A stretch of DNA of 64,000 bases. It comes from Guptibacillus hwajinpoensis. Lineage in GTDB: Bacteria > Bacillota > Bacilli > Bacillales > Guptibacillaceae. A program made the translations under genes and the position numbers. Positions within the stretch are counted from its first letter, which is position 1. Every line of letters starts with the position of its first letter. The notes under the pieces are model-generated. The model saw nothing but the letters and a program-made list of their open reading frames with translations. It made no database searches and was not told the origin of the DNA. Where the stretch lies: positions 1,412,255 to 1,476,254 of the forward strand of contig NZ_SWFM01000001.1 in assembly GCF_005144865.1 (NCBI RefSeq), in the 5' to 3' direction. Positions 51,610 through 59,872 of this stretch are shown piece after piece.

Positions 51610-52284
51610 TTAAGATTTATATGGAATCGGGTCAACCGCTCCAGCTTCTTCAAAGCCTTTCAATCGCAATCTGCAGCTATCACACTCGCCGCATGCCTCT
51701 TCCTCACCATTGTAACAAGATGTTGTTAAATCATAAGGAACGTTCAAACGAAGCCCCTCACTAACTGTATCTGCCTTCGTCAAATCAATAAGCGGTGTTT
51801 CAATCTTCATCTCACTACCTGTCGCTCCCGCTTTTGTCGCAAGATTTACTGTTTCATTCATGCTTTGAATGAACTCTGGTCGACAATCAGGATAGCCACT
51901 GTAATCTACTGCCGAAACGCCAATATAAATAGCTTCTGCCCCGATAACTTCAGCATAAGCAGATGCAAGCGAGAGAAAGATCATATTACGAGCAGGTACA
52001 TACGTTACCGGTATTTCATCTTCATCCATATCTTTAGGAACATCGATAGAATCATCCGTTAGCGCACTGCCTCCGATTTGATTGAGAAAACTAATATTCA
52101 CAATACGGTGATCTGGTGCATCATAGTAGTCTGCAACCTTCTTCGCCTGTTCAACTTCTCGGTTATGTTTCTGTCCGTAATGAAACGTAATTGGATAGAG
52201 CTCATAGCCTTTTTCTTTCGCCATCCCCATGCATGTTGTGCTATCTAATCCACCGCTCAACACGATAACTGCTTTTTTACTCAC
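51610..52284 (-). CDS. queC: 7-cyano-7-deazaguanine synthase
   Basis: Converts 7-carboxy-7-deazaguanine to preQ0 with ATP and ammonia, in queuosine synthesis. The 224-residue protein has the PP-loop S-G-G-L-D-S at residues 10-15 and a zinc site of four cysteines in T-S-C-Y-N-G-E-E-E-A-C-G-E-C-D-S-C-R near the C-terminus. GTG 52284 after AGAGGTG is the start; the longest frame begins nine bases earlier in the same site. Last gene of queD-queE-queC. Confidence 0.95.
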   Translation of the reverse strand: MSKKAVIVLSGGLDSTTCMGMAKEKGYELYPITFHYGQKHNREVEQAKKVADYYDAPDHRIVNISFLNQIGGSALTDDSIDVPKDMDEDEIPVTYVPARNMIFLSLASAYAEVIGAEAIYIGVSAVDYSGYPDCRPEFIQSMNETVNLATKAGATGSEMKIETPLIDLTKADTVSEGLRLNVPYDLTTSCYNGEEEACGECDSCRLRLKGFEEAGAVDPIPYKS

Positions 52285-52285
52285 G

Positions 52286-53014
52286 TTACACACCTCTTTT
52301 ATTAGGATCCCAGATGATTTTATGAAGTTGCATACTAAGCTTTACTTTACTTAAGCCAGCTTCAAGTATTTTTTCCACTAGCTTATGTGGTGGCATCGTT
52401 TCCCACACAGGACTATAAAGAACCTGACCTTTGTCATGATGCTGAGCGACAACGTCTGAGGCAACAGTGAAATCTTCATCTGAACCGATTACGAATTTAA
52501 TTTCATCTTGTGTATCAAGCAAGTTAAAGTTCTCATGAAGCATACGATGCTGTTCGCCTGAGTCAGGTAACTTGTAATCCATCACAAAACGAACTTTCTT
52601 TTGCCACTCGTCGTCTTCATTTCGAACAGCTTCATATGGTGTCAAATCAATAGCACCGTTCGTTTCGATGTGAATATCTTCAATATGCGGAAGATCAACC
52701 ATAGCCTGTAACAACGCCATTGATTTCTCACGGTGAATCAATGGCTCACCGCCTGTAAAACAAATGTGACGACTTTTATATTGGTTAATCTGATTTACGA
52801 TCGCTTCAATTGATCCCGTATACTCTGCCTTATCCGGCGCATAGCTATACGGTGTATCGCACCAGCTACAGCGCAAGTTACAGTGAAAGACGCGCACGAA
52901 TACAGTTGGAAAACCAGCGCGCGTTCCCTCTCCTTCTACTGTTTCAAACACCTCGACCATTGGTAATTCCCATTTCATATACTCTGATCGTTCTGGCAGT
53001 ACCCATTTATTCAT
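52286..53014 (-). CDS. queE: 7-carboxy-7-deazaguanine synthase
   Basis: A radical SAM enzyme that contracts 6-carboxytetrahydropterin to 7-carboxy-7-deazaguanine. The 242-residue protein has the cluster motif at Cys45, Cys49 and Cys52 (C-N-L-R-C-S-W-C), a GGEP motif (C-F-T-G-G-E-P-L) and a V-E-G-E-G-T substrate loop. Its sequence is unlike the B. subtilis QueE subgroup in the middle (H-I-E-T-N-G), closer to other QueE clades. The ATG overlaps the end of queD by eight bases. Confidence 0.93.
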   Translation of the reverse strand: MNKWVLPERSEYMKWELPMVEVFETVEGEGTRAGFPTVFVRVFHCNLRCSWCDTPYSYAPDKAEYTGSIEAIVNQINQYKSRHICFTGGEPLIHREKSMALLQAMVDLPHIEDIHIETNGAIDLTPYEAVRNEDDEWQKKVRFVMDYKLPDSGEQHRMLHENFNLLDTQDEIKFVIGSDEDFTVASDVVAQHHDKGQVLYSPVWETMPPHKLVEKILEAGLSKVKLSMQLHKIIWDPNKRGV

Positions 53015-53483
53015 TGTCTTCCATCCATTCCCGCTTCAGCGTTGCGTAGCTTGTTGGTGTTTCATAGAGAACGAGTTCTTCAAGGCGCTGACCATTATCC
53101 TTCATGTTACGTTCAATTAGAGCCTGATCTAACTGCTCCCACATCCAAACAATCATGTTCTCAGCTGTCGTGTTCATATTTGGAAGCACTTCATTTAAAT
53201 AATGATGATCGAGTTTTGAATCAATCACTTCTTTAAACAGCGTTTTAATTTCACCAAAATCAACTGATATGCCGATCTCATTTACAAATCCGCTAATTGT
53301 AATAACGACTTTATACGTATGACCATGCATGCTCTTGCATTTGCCTTCATAGCAATGAAGATGATGGGCTGCGTCAAAAGTAAATTCCTTTGTAACTGCT
53401 ACTCGTTTATTATGATATTTTAATTCGCTTTTCTGAATATCTTCTCCAAGTACTTCTACTTTCTTTGGAATCATATAAGACAT
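53007..53483 (-). CDS. queD: 6-carboxy-5,6,7,8-tetrahydropterin synthase
   Basis: Makes 6-carboxytetrahydropterin from 7,8-dihydroneopterin triphosphate. The 158-residue protein has zinc-binding histidines in D-A-A-H-H-L-H and S-M-H-G-H-T-Y, and the catalytic Cys in E-G-K-C-K-S-M. The C-terminal E-L-V-L-Y-E-T-P motif binds the pterin. First gene of queDEC, translated from an ATG preceded by GAAGGGGGC inside a hairpin, and controlled by the preQ1 riboswitch upstream. Confidence 0.95.
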   Translation of the reverse strand: MSYMIPKKVEVLGEDIQKSELKYHNKRVAVTKEFTFDAAHHLHCYEGKCKSMHGHTYKVVITISGFVNEIGISVDFGEIKTLFKEVIDSKLDHHYLNEVLPNMNTTAENMIVWMWEQLDQALIERNMKDNGQRLEELVLYETPTSYATLKREWMEDNE

Positions 53484-53517
53484 AAAAAAAGCCCCCTTCT
53501 TTATTCAGTAAAGGGAG
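53484..53517 (-). terminator. Second hairpin of the preQ1 leader, covers queD ribosome site
   Basis: Minus-strand CCCTTTACTGAATAAAGAAGGG-type hairpin followed by a run of T residues directly before the ATG. The 3' arm contains the queD Shine-Dalgarno site, so folding would block translation as well as possibly stop transcription. Confidence 0.75.
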
Positions 53518-53524
53518 ACGCATG

Positions 53525-53554
53525 AAAAAGCCCTTCTCATTCAGAGAATAGGGG
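53525..53554 (-). terminator. First hairpin of the preQ1 leader
   Basis: Minus-strand CCCCTATTCTC/GAGAAGGG stem with TGAAT loop and a TTTTT run. It is very similar in layout to the hairpin next to queD. Confidence 0.8.
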
Positions 53555-53569
53555 TAACAGTTTTCACGG

Positions 53570-53612
53570 TCCCTAGTTTTGTTTTACGAGAGGAGGGAAT
53601 TACGAACTCTCC
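53570..53612 (-). promoter_or_regulatory. PreQ1 riboswitch (class I-like) upstream of queDEC
   Basis: On the minus strand a five-bp GAGAG/CTCTC stem encloses a loop TTCGTAATTCCCTC, followed by an A-rich tail GTAAAACAAAACTAGGGA. Loop TTCCCT can pair with tail AGGGA to form the H-type pseudoknot. Stem size, loop start GTTC, A-rich tail and position upstream of queDEC agree with preQ1-I aptamers. PreQ1 binding should favour the downstream hairpins and switch the operon off. Confidence 0.78.
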
Positions 53613-53680
53613 AACCTGATAATAATATCATAACATGTCTGCTTAGAAAAGCAGCCGGTAAATCTACCCTCTTTACATAT

Positions 53681-53869
53681 GGCTTTTTCGTAGACATTGT
53701 TGCTTTATGAGTAGTGATTGATTTCCGCTACAGGATGCTCGCTTTCCGCGGGGCGGGCGGTGAGCCTCCTCGGCGCACAAAAACATTGCGCCTGTGGGGG
53801 GTCTCACCTGTCCCGCTATTCCCGTAGGAGTCGAGCACCTTCAGCTCCAATCAACTTGGAAATGTGAAT
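53681..53869. repeat. GC-rich palindromic repeat, copy 2
   Basis: Same orientation and layout as the copy at 13092-13277, starting GGCTTTTTCGTAGACATTG and ending near CTCCAATCAACTT. The tip here reads CGGCGCACAAAAACATTGCG in place of the GGCGCGCTTAAG palindrome, and a few arm bases differ with partial compensation. It lies in the queD/small membrane protein gap. Confidence 0.85.
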
Positions 53870-54019
53870 CTTCTTACCCAAAACCTCTTTTACAAACAAT
53901 AACCTTTTAGACAAAAACCTTATATATTTCCCTTTCAATCAAAAATAAGCATTAAATGTACGTTTCACGCAAAGAATATAGTGGTAAAAAAGCAATAGTT
54001 AGTAAAAGAGGTGATAATA

Positions 54020-54262
54020 ATGTCTAATAATCAAGGAATGGGGATGGACGGCTTTGGCATGATGTTTGGCCTTTTCGGAATCTTATATTTTGCTATTGCC
54101 TTATTTGTTGTCGTCCTAACCATTGTATTTATGTTTAAAGCAATGGGTTATATGAAACGCAAAAATGCAGCAGATCAGGAGCAAAATGAGTTGCTGCGTC
54201 AATTGGTTTCTAGTAACACGGCTTCAAGAATGACGAAAAACGATGATCCTACATCTTACTAA
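54020..54262 (+). CDS. Small single-span membrane protein
   Basis: An 80-residue protein. A Gly/Met-rich N-terminus (G-M-G-M-D-G-F-G-M-M-F-G) leads into one membrane helix at about residues 20-42, followed by a basic Y-M-K-R-K and a Gln/Glu-rich tail. GAGGTG precedes ATG 54020; a GTG at 54011 overlaps that site. No family recognised. A strong terminator follows. Confidence 0.65.
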   Translation: MSNNQGMGMDGFGMMFGLFGILYFAIALFVVVLTIVFMFKAMGYMKRKNAADQEQNELLRQLVSSNTASRMTKNDDPTSY

Positions 54263-54266
54263 TAGG

Positions 54267-54300
54267 AAAACGCCGCCCGTATTCGGACGGCGTTTTCTTT
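54267..54300. terminator. Bidirectional terminator
   Basis: AAAACGCCG/CGGCGTTTT stem with a short inner stem, between convergent genes. Confidence 0.88.
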
Positions 54301-54302
54301 TA

Positions 54303-55481
54303 TTATTCTGCTTTATGACGCTCAACAAATGCTCCGATTCGTTTCACTGCTTCTTGAAGCGATTCGATTGAAGTCGCATATGAACAACGAATATACCCTT
54401 CTCCACCAGCTCCAAACACATGACCAGGGACTACAGCCACACGTTCTTCTTCAAGCAGCTTCTCGGCAAACTCATCTGACGTCATCCCTGTCGATTGAAT
54501 AGAAGGAAATGCATAGAAAGCACCTCCAGGCATATGACAGGACAACCCAATATGATTAAACGCTTTTACTAGGTAATTTCTACGCTGCCGATAGCTTTTC
54601 TTCATCTTTTCGAGATCATCTCGGCCGTTTCGAAGTGCCTCAAGTGCACCGTGTTGTGCAATTGTGGGTGCACACATCATCGTATATTGATGAATTTTGA
54701 GCATAGCAGCTATAATTTCTTCAGGTCCAGTAACATAGCCAAGGCGCCATCCAGTCATCGCGAAAGCTTTTGAGAATCCTGAGATTAAGATCGTTCGGTC
54801 TTTCATTCCATCTAAACGGGCAATACTATAGTGGGTCTGATCATAGGTCAATTCAGCATAGATCTCATCAGATAATACAAGAAGATCGTGCTTCTCTATT
54901 ACGTCAGTCACGCTTTGTAATTCTTCTTCCGACATTGTTGCTCCTGTCGGGTTACTTGGGAAGCAAAGAAGAATGGCTTTCGTCCGTTTCGTAATCGCCT
55001 TCTCTAGGGTTTCACGGGTAAGTTTAAATTCATCCTCTGCCTTCGTCTCTAATGAGACAGGTGTTCCACCTGCAAGCGTTACAGCAGGAGCATAAGCGAC
55101 AAATCCCGGCTCAACGATAATCACTTCATCTCCAGGGTCGATAATCGAGCGAAACGCAAGGTCGATTGCCTGGCTTGCACCAACGGTTAAAATAATTTGC
55201 GATTCTGCATCGTAAGAAAGTGAAAACTGCTCAGATAAATAAGATGAGATTTCTTCTCGTAGTTCAAGTAATCCTGCATTTGCTGTGTATGCTGTATAAC
55301 CGCTTTCGAGTGAAGCATATCCTGCTTCACACACATTCCACGGCGTTACAAAGTCTGGCTCTCCAACGCCAAGCGAGATCACGTTATCCATCTGTGACGC
55401 AAGATCAAAGAACTTCCTAATACCTGATGGCTTTAATTTAGAAGCTGTTTTGGAAAGATACTGTTGCTGAACCTGCTTCAT
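54303..55481 (-). CDS. alaT: Alanine transaminase-type PLP aminotransferase
   Basis: A 392-residue fold-type I aminotransferase. The PLP lysine is in S-G-F-S-K-A-F-A-M-T-G-W-R-L-G, with Y-T-A-N-A-G-L-L-E-L-R, N-P-T-G, S-D-E-I-Y-A-E-L and C-terminal R-C-S-Y-A. The sequence is closest in memory to B. subtilis YugH, renamed AlaT. It follows the Lrp-type gene with a four-base ATGA overlap, as yugG-yugH does. Confidence 0.87.
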   Translation of the reverse strand: MKQVQQQYLSKTASKLKPSGIRKFFDLASQMDNVISLGVGEPDFVTPWNVCEAGYASLESGYTAYTANAGLLELREEISSYLSEQFSLSYDAESQIILTVGASQAIDLAFRSIIDPGDEVIIVEPGFVAYAPAVTLAGGTPVSLETKAEDEFKLTRETLEKAITKRTKAILLCFPSNPTGATMSEEELQSVTDVIEKHDLLVLSDEIYAELTYDQTHYSIARLDGMKDRTILISGFSKAFAMTGWRLGYVTGPEEIIAAMLKIHQYTMMCAPTIAQHGALEALRNGRDDLEKMKKSYRQRRNYLVKAFNHIGLSCHMPGGAFYAFPSIQSTGMTSDEFAEKLLEEERVAVVPGHVFGAGGEGYIRCSYATSIESLQEAVKRIGAFVERHKAE

Positions 55482-55972
55482 GGTGACACCACAATCCGTT
55501 TATCTTTCTGTTCCGGTTCAAAAATCACACCGTCATGTTTGTATTTCTTCAGCAAGAAATGTGTAGTTGTTGAGAGAACGGAATCAAGTGTTGAAAGCTT
55601 ATTTGAAACAAAGAAAGCCACTTCTTTCATTGTTTTGCCTTCAATTTGAACAGATAAATCAAATGCGCCTGACATCAAGTACACAGCCTTAACCTCTGGG
55701 AAGCGATAAATACGCTCTGCAATTTCATCAAAGCCCACTTCTCGTTTTGGTGTCACCTTCACATCGATCATAGCAGCGACGCCATCTTTACCAGCTGTTT
55801 TATCCCAGTTAATAACTGAAGAATAACTTAAGATGATATCTTTTTCTTCAAGAGATTTAATGATCTTCTCAACTTTTTCAACTGATAAATCAACCATGTC
55901 TGCTAGTACTTCCATCGGTACGCGTGCATTTTCTTCTAGAATCTCAAGAATTTCTACTTCTTTTTCGTTCAC
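55478..55972 (-). CDS. alaR: Lrp/AsnC family regulator (AlaR-like)
   Basis: A 164-residue regulator with an N-terminal winged HTH at about 1-55 (I-L-E-I-L-E-E-N-A-R-V-P ... I-I-K-S-L-E-E-K-D-I-I) and a C-terminal RAM ligand-binding domain (V-D-V-K-V-T-P-K-R-E-V-G-F ... Y-L-M-S-G-A-F-D-L). Paired with the aminotransferase gene, as in B. subtilis yugG/alaR. It presumably activates alaT in response to amino-acid supply. Confidence 0.85.
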   Translation of the reverse strand: MNEKEVEILEILEENARVPMEVLADMVDLSVEKVEKIIKSLEEKDIILSYSSVINWDKTAGKDGVAAMIDVKVTPKREVGFDEIAERIYRFPEVKAVYLMSGAFDLSVQIEGKTMKEVAFFVSNKLSTLDSVLSTTTHFLLKKYKHDGVIFEPEQKDKRIVVSP

Positions 55973-56057
55973 TGCAAATCCCCCTGCTCTTCTTCTATTT
56001 CATCTACTATATCATTGTTCGTATCTTATTTCATTTTGACATACGTATACAGAAAAG

Positions 56058-57569
56058 TTACTTCATCCTACGTACAATCGTTTCTATTTGATGACTACTA
56101 CGTAACCATTCCGTAAAGCGTTCAATATCGTATGAAAAAACACGATCCTTATCAATGGCAGGCACTATTTTTCTACTAGCACTGAAAATTTCTTTTGTAG
56201 CTGGCGCAAGTTTATCAGATCCACGATACTCAATGGCTTGCATAGCACAAATAGCTTCTATAGCGAGTACACTACGTACATTACGCGTAATTTGCCATGC
56301 ATGCCGGGATCCGATTGTTCCCATGCTAACGTGATCTTCTTGGTTCGCTGAAGACGGAATAGAGTCCACAGAAGCAGGGTGTGCGAGCGTTTTATTTTCT
56401 GATACGAGTGATGCTGCAACATATTGCATAATCATTGCCCCTGATTGGAGTCCGGGCTCTGGACTTAGAAAAGGTGGTAAATCATTAAGGTGGGGATTAA
56501 CAAGTCGTTCAATACGACGTTCTGCTATACTCCCAAACTCAGCCATAGCGATTGATAAGAAATCCATCGCTAACGCTATCGGTTGGCCATGGAAGTTTCC
56601 ACCTGATATTACTTTTGCCCCACCATTAAAAATCAACGGGTTATCCGTCGCTGCATTTATTTCAATTTCTAATTTTTCTTTTACATAACCAAGTGCTTGC
56701 CACGATGCCCCGTGTATTTGTGGAATACATCTCAGTGAGTAAGCATCCTGAACTCGAAGTTCTCCCTGATCTGTCACCAACTTACTTCCACTTAGTAATT
56801 TTCTCATACGAGCAGCTACGTCACATTGCTCTGGATATCCCCGAGCGATGTGAATATCCTCATCGAAGGCCGTTCTTATTCCTCTTAATCCCTCCATCGT
56901 TAGTGCTGCTATCCCGTCTGCTTCAAGAGCGAGTTTCTCAGCTTCGATGTAAGTTACTGTCCCCATAGCTGACATTGCCTGTGTTCCGTTAATGAGAGCC
57001 AACCCTTCTTTTGCAGTAAGCTTCAAAGGCTGAATTCTTAAAGACTCTATCACTGATAATGCACTTGTCCGTTTCCCTAGATAGAATACGTCTCCTTCAC
57101 CAAGCAATGGAAGAACTAGATGAGCGAGTGGCGCTAGATCTCCGCTTGCTCCAAGCGATCCCTGTTGCGGCACAATCGGTAATATCTCTTCATTTGCATA
57201 AAATACAAGCCGCTCAATTACCTCTCGTCGAATACCTGAAAAGCCTTTTAATAAAGCATTTGCTCTTAGAATTAACATCGCTTTTGACACAATGGGGGGA
57301 AATGGTTCACCAATCCCGCACGCATGGGAATGAATAAGATTAAGCTGGAGTTGGTCTACATCCGCCGAATTAATTCGTACATCGCTTAACTTACCGAATC
57401 CAGTTGTAATCCCATATACGATGTCACCATTCTGGACAATTTTTTCTACAGCTCTTCTACTTTCATCAACACGACGTAAACTAGCATCTGCACAAACAGC
57501 TTTCACATCATCATATAAAATAGATTTTAAAGAGTTGATTGTTAAGCTATATCCATCAAGAATAACCAT
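56058..57569 (-). CDS. hutH: Histidine ammonia-lyase
   Basis: Deaminates histidine to urocanate, the first step of histidine breakdown. The 503-residue protein has the A-S-G triad at 141-143 in [12 protein letters not shown], which forms the MIO electrophile, and Tyr53 in V-Y-G-I-T-T-G-F-G. Start is ATG 57569 after GAGGGG; ATGs further upstream lack such a site. No hutU, hutI, hutG, hutM or hutP is adjacent, unlike the B. subtilis operon; they could be elsewhere. Confidence 0.94.
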   Translation of the reverse strand: MVILDGYSLTINSLKSILYDDVKAVCADASLRRVDESRRAVEKIVQNGDIVYGITTGFGKLSDVRINSADVDQLQLNLIHSHACGIGEPFPPIVSKAMLILRANALLKGFSGIRREVIERLVFYANEEILPIVPQQGSLGASGDLAPLAHLVLPLLGEGDVFYLGKRTSALSVIESLRIQPLKLTAKEGLALINGTQAMSAMGTVTYIEAEKLALEADGIAALTMEGLRGIRTAFDEDIHIARGYPEQCDVAARMRKLLSGSKLVTDQGELRVQDAYSLRCIPQIHGASWQALGYVKEKLEIEINAATDNPLIFNGGAKVISGGNFHGQPIALAMDFLSIAMAEFGSIAERRIERLVNPHLNDLPPFLSPEPGLQSGAMIMQYVAASLVSENKTLAHPASVDSIPSSANQEDHVSMGTIGSRHAWQITRNVRSVLAIEAICAMQAIEYRGSDKLAPATKEIFSASRKIVPAIDKDRVFSYDIERFTEWLRSSHQIETIVRRMK

Positions 57570-57612
57570 CTTCTTCAACCCCTCTACCATATTATCTGAG
57601 TAAAGGAACACG

Positions 57613-57658
57613 AAAAAACCCGCCTAAAAAATCAATTTGATTTTTTAGACGGGTTTTT
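57613..57658. terminator. Terminator of the ger operon
   Basis: A long stem AAAAACCCG-x-CTAAAAAATCAA against TTGATTTTTTAGACGGGTTTTT, flanked by A and T tracts. On the minus strand it ends gerC transcription before hutH. Confidence 0.9.
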
Positions 57659-57707
57659 CATATTCAGGAAACGGTCGGATTGGATCATGATCCTTCGACA
57701 CCTTTCG

Positions 57708-58772
57708 TTAATCAATGATACCAGATTCACCTATATTAACCTTTACATCAATCATAATAGGAACATTCGGATAGAGATCATACCATTTGGAAAAATTGAA
57801 ATTCCTCGTTTGACTTCTAGCGTGATCGCCAATAGCTAATGGATCAATTCCTAACTCCTGAAACATCTTCACCATTCTTAAACCATTATCTTCAATCTTT
57901 TTCTCCATTGTTTGTGCTATTTCGCTTTTGGATTCTTTGGTCAGTTCTTCACCAGTGTATTCAACGATATTCCCATTTAGTTCAACTATTATATCAACTG
58001 ATGGTGCAGTGTTTGCATTGCTTACCTTATACTTAACTTTTGATTTTATTGTTTGCAAATTTGCGTAGTTACCATCCGGAAGAGCTAACTCATATAGGCC
58101 CGTTTTAGAGCTTTTTTGGATAAGGGCAAACATAAACATTTCGTCTAGGTTTAATTTACCGACCATTTTATCATCATCGAGAAGCGCAAGTCCTGATATT
58201 TTCACTTCTGATTCCTTCTGGCTAAGCAATGGGACAATAGCATCCATGCCTTCTCCATGATACTTATAATCAAATAAATGAAGGTTATTTTCTGGCATAT
58301 TGCCATGATCGACTGCTTGTTTTAATAAGTTCTGTAGGAATGGACCAATTCCCTGTAAATACTGAAATTCATTTGTAATTAAGTCACCAGAACTACCTTC
58401 TACCACAGCCACATACGTTAAACGACCTGCTGCTGGATCTCTAATAAAACTATCAAGCATATTAATAATGCCTTCTTCCGCCATATCTTCACCGAACAAG
58501 ATGACTGCCATCTTCCCTATTGAAATAGGTTTTGGTAACCCGCTCAATTGATTTCGAAGTCCCTTGCTTGTATAAGCTTCCGCTACAAAAGATTGCGTGT
58601 CTACTTCCTGATTTGGATCAAACGTTTGGAGAGAAATCGTTCCTTTTACCTTGCCTTCTTCTCCTTTATCATAACCAACAATAAAAAGAATCGGAATCTG
58701 ATCAATGATCTCTTCGTTTACACACCCGGTGAGGGACAAAGATAGCACTATCAAACTAATGATATACTTCAT
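57708..58772 (-). CDS. Ger(x)C family spore germination lipoprotein
   Basis: The C subunit of a GerA-type germinant receptor. The 354-residue protein has an N-terminal lipoprotein signal with lipobox S-L-T-G-C near residue 17, and GerC fold features such as G-K-M-A-V-I-L-F-G-E-D and N-F-N-F-S-K-W-Y-D. ATG 58772 overlaps the gerB stop as ATGA. It sits on the outer face of the inner spore membrane. Confidence 0.9.
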   Translation of the reverse strand: MKYIISLIVLSLSLTGCVNEEIIDQIPILFIVGYDKGEEGKVKGTISLQTFDPNQEVDTQSFVAEAYTSKGLRNQLSGLPKPISIGKMAVILFGEDMAEEGIINMLDSFIRDPAAGRLTYVAVVEGSSGDLITNEFQYLQGIGPFLQNLLKQAVDHGNMPENNLHLFDYKYHGEGMDAIVPLLSQKESEVKISGLALLDDDKMVGKLNLDEMFMFALIQKSSKTGLYELALPDGNYANLQTIKSKVKYKVSNANTAPSVDIIVELNGNIVEYTGEELTKESKSEIAQTMEKKIEDNGLRMVKMFQELGIDPLAIGDHARSQTRNFNFSKWYDLYPNVPIMIDVKVNIGESGIID

Positions 58773-59860
58773 ATTCTTTTTTTCACTCTCCTCCAAATCG
58801 AACTATATAAGAAAATAAATGGAAGATATATGTAGTAGAAATAAAATCCAATTTTCGAAGCAAGCGTATTTAAATAGTCGATTTGATCACGATTCGTCAT
58901 TAGAATACATACTGTAAAAACGATTGTTATTAGAATAAGCACAAAGTACTTCTGTTTAATATGAAGTACTTTCTTTCCAACACGACTGGCTCCCCATATA
59001 TTCAGACAAATGTTTGGAAAGATAACAAAACACCAGAAAGTTATACCAATATACTCAAATCGCTCTACAAAAGGAAGTTCAACTACTTTCCAGGCAATAA
59101 GAGTTGACCAAATCGATTGCTGTAATTGCCCACTACTATAGAAAGCTAGCGACACAATCATAACCATTGTATAAAGAATCGTCGTTAAGCCAACACCCAT
59201 ATGCGCCCATATTCTTGAGTTTTTTGGTTTCTTTATAAATGGGTATGCCAATAATAAAATCTCAGCTCCAAGGAAACTCAACGTCATTTGCTTTGTGCCA
59301 GATACAAAATCCATTAATGAATGATCCATAATGGGAAGGAGGTTACTGAAAGACGAGAGCTTTGCGGGAGAGGCTGCTGTGAAAGCAAGCCAAATTGGAA
59401 TAATAACGCCAAAGAAACAAATACCTGTAACCGTTCGAAACCCTCCCGCCAATACGTAATACGTTAACAAGAGATATATCGCTGCTGGTATCCAGGTTGC
59501 AAGTTCAGGGAACATCCACGCTTGAATCACTTCAATGAAAGTTCGTAGGATTACTGTAGCCCCTAGCAACAAATACAACATCAAAGCACAATTTAGAATA
59601 GAGCCGATCCATTTACCAAACCACTTATTGTTAAGATCAACAATATCGAAATTCCCCTCACTCAAAATCCGATACATCATCCAGATAAAAACATGAAACA
59701 CCGTTCCAGTTATCAGAACCACGATCCAAGAATCATTTCCTGCAAATGCTTCAATATATCTCGGAAATCCAAGGATTCCTACACCAATTTGGTTACTATG
59801 AATAACGAACATAATAAGGAAAGGAGAAATGAGAAGACTATATTGCTTATCCTTTTCCAT
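58769..59860 (-). CDS. GerB-type spore germination permease (endospore permease family)
   Basis: The B subunit of the receptor. The 363-residue membrane protein has about ten helices (Spore_permease family, APC-like fold) and starts H-S-N-Q-I-G-V-G-I-L-G-F-P-R. It likely forms the germinant-binding pocket. ATG 59860 is eight bases after AAAGGG; the GTG at 59869 overlaps that site. Starts 12 bases after gerA. Confidence 0.9.
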   Translation of the reverse strand: MEKDKQYSLLISPFLIMFVIHSNQIGVGILGFPRYIEAFAGNDSWIVVLITGTVFHVFIWMMYRILSEGNFDIVDLNNKWFGKWIGSILNCALMLYLLLGATVILRTFIEVIQAWMFPELATWIPAAIYLLLTYYVLAGGFRTVTGICFFGVIIPIWLAFTAASPAKLSSFSNLLPIMDHSLMDFVSGTKQMTLSFLGAEILLLAYPFIKKPKNSRIWAHMGVGLTTILYTMVMIVSLAFYSSGQLQQSIWSTLIAWKVVELPFVERFEYIGITFWCFVIFPNICLNIWGASRVGKKVLHIKQKYFVLILITIVFTVCILMTNRDQIDYLNTLASKIGFYFYYIYLPFIFLYSSIWRRVKKRI

Positions 59861-59872
59861 GGAATTCACCCT

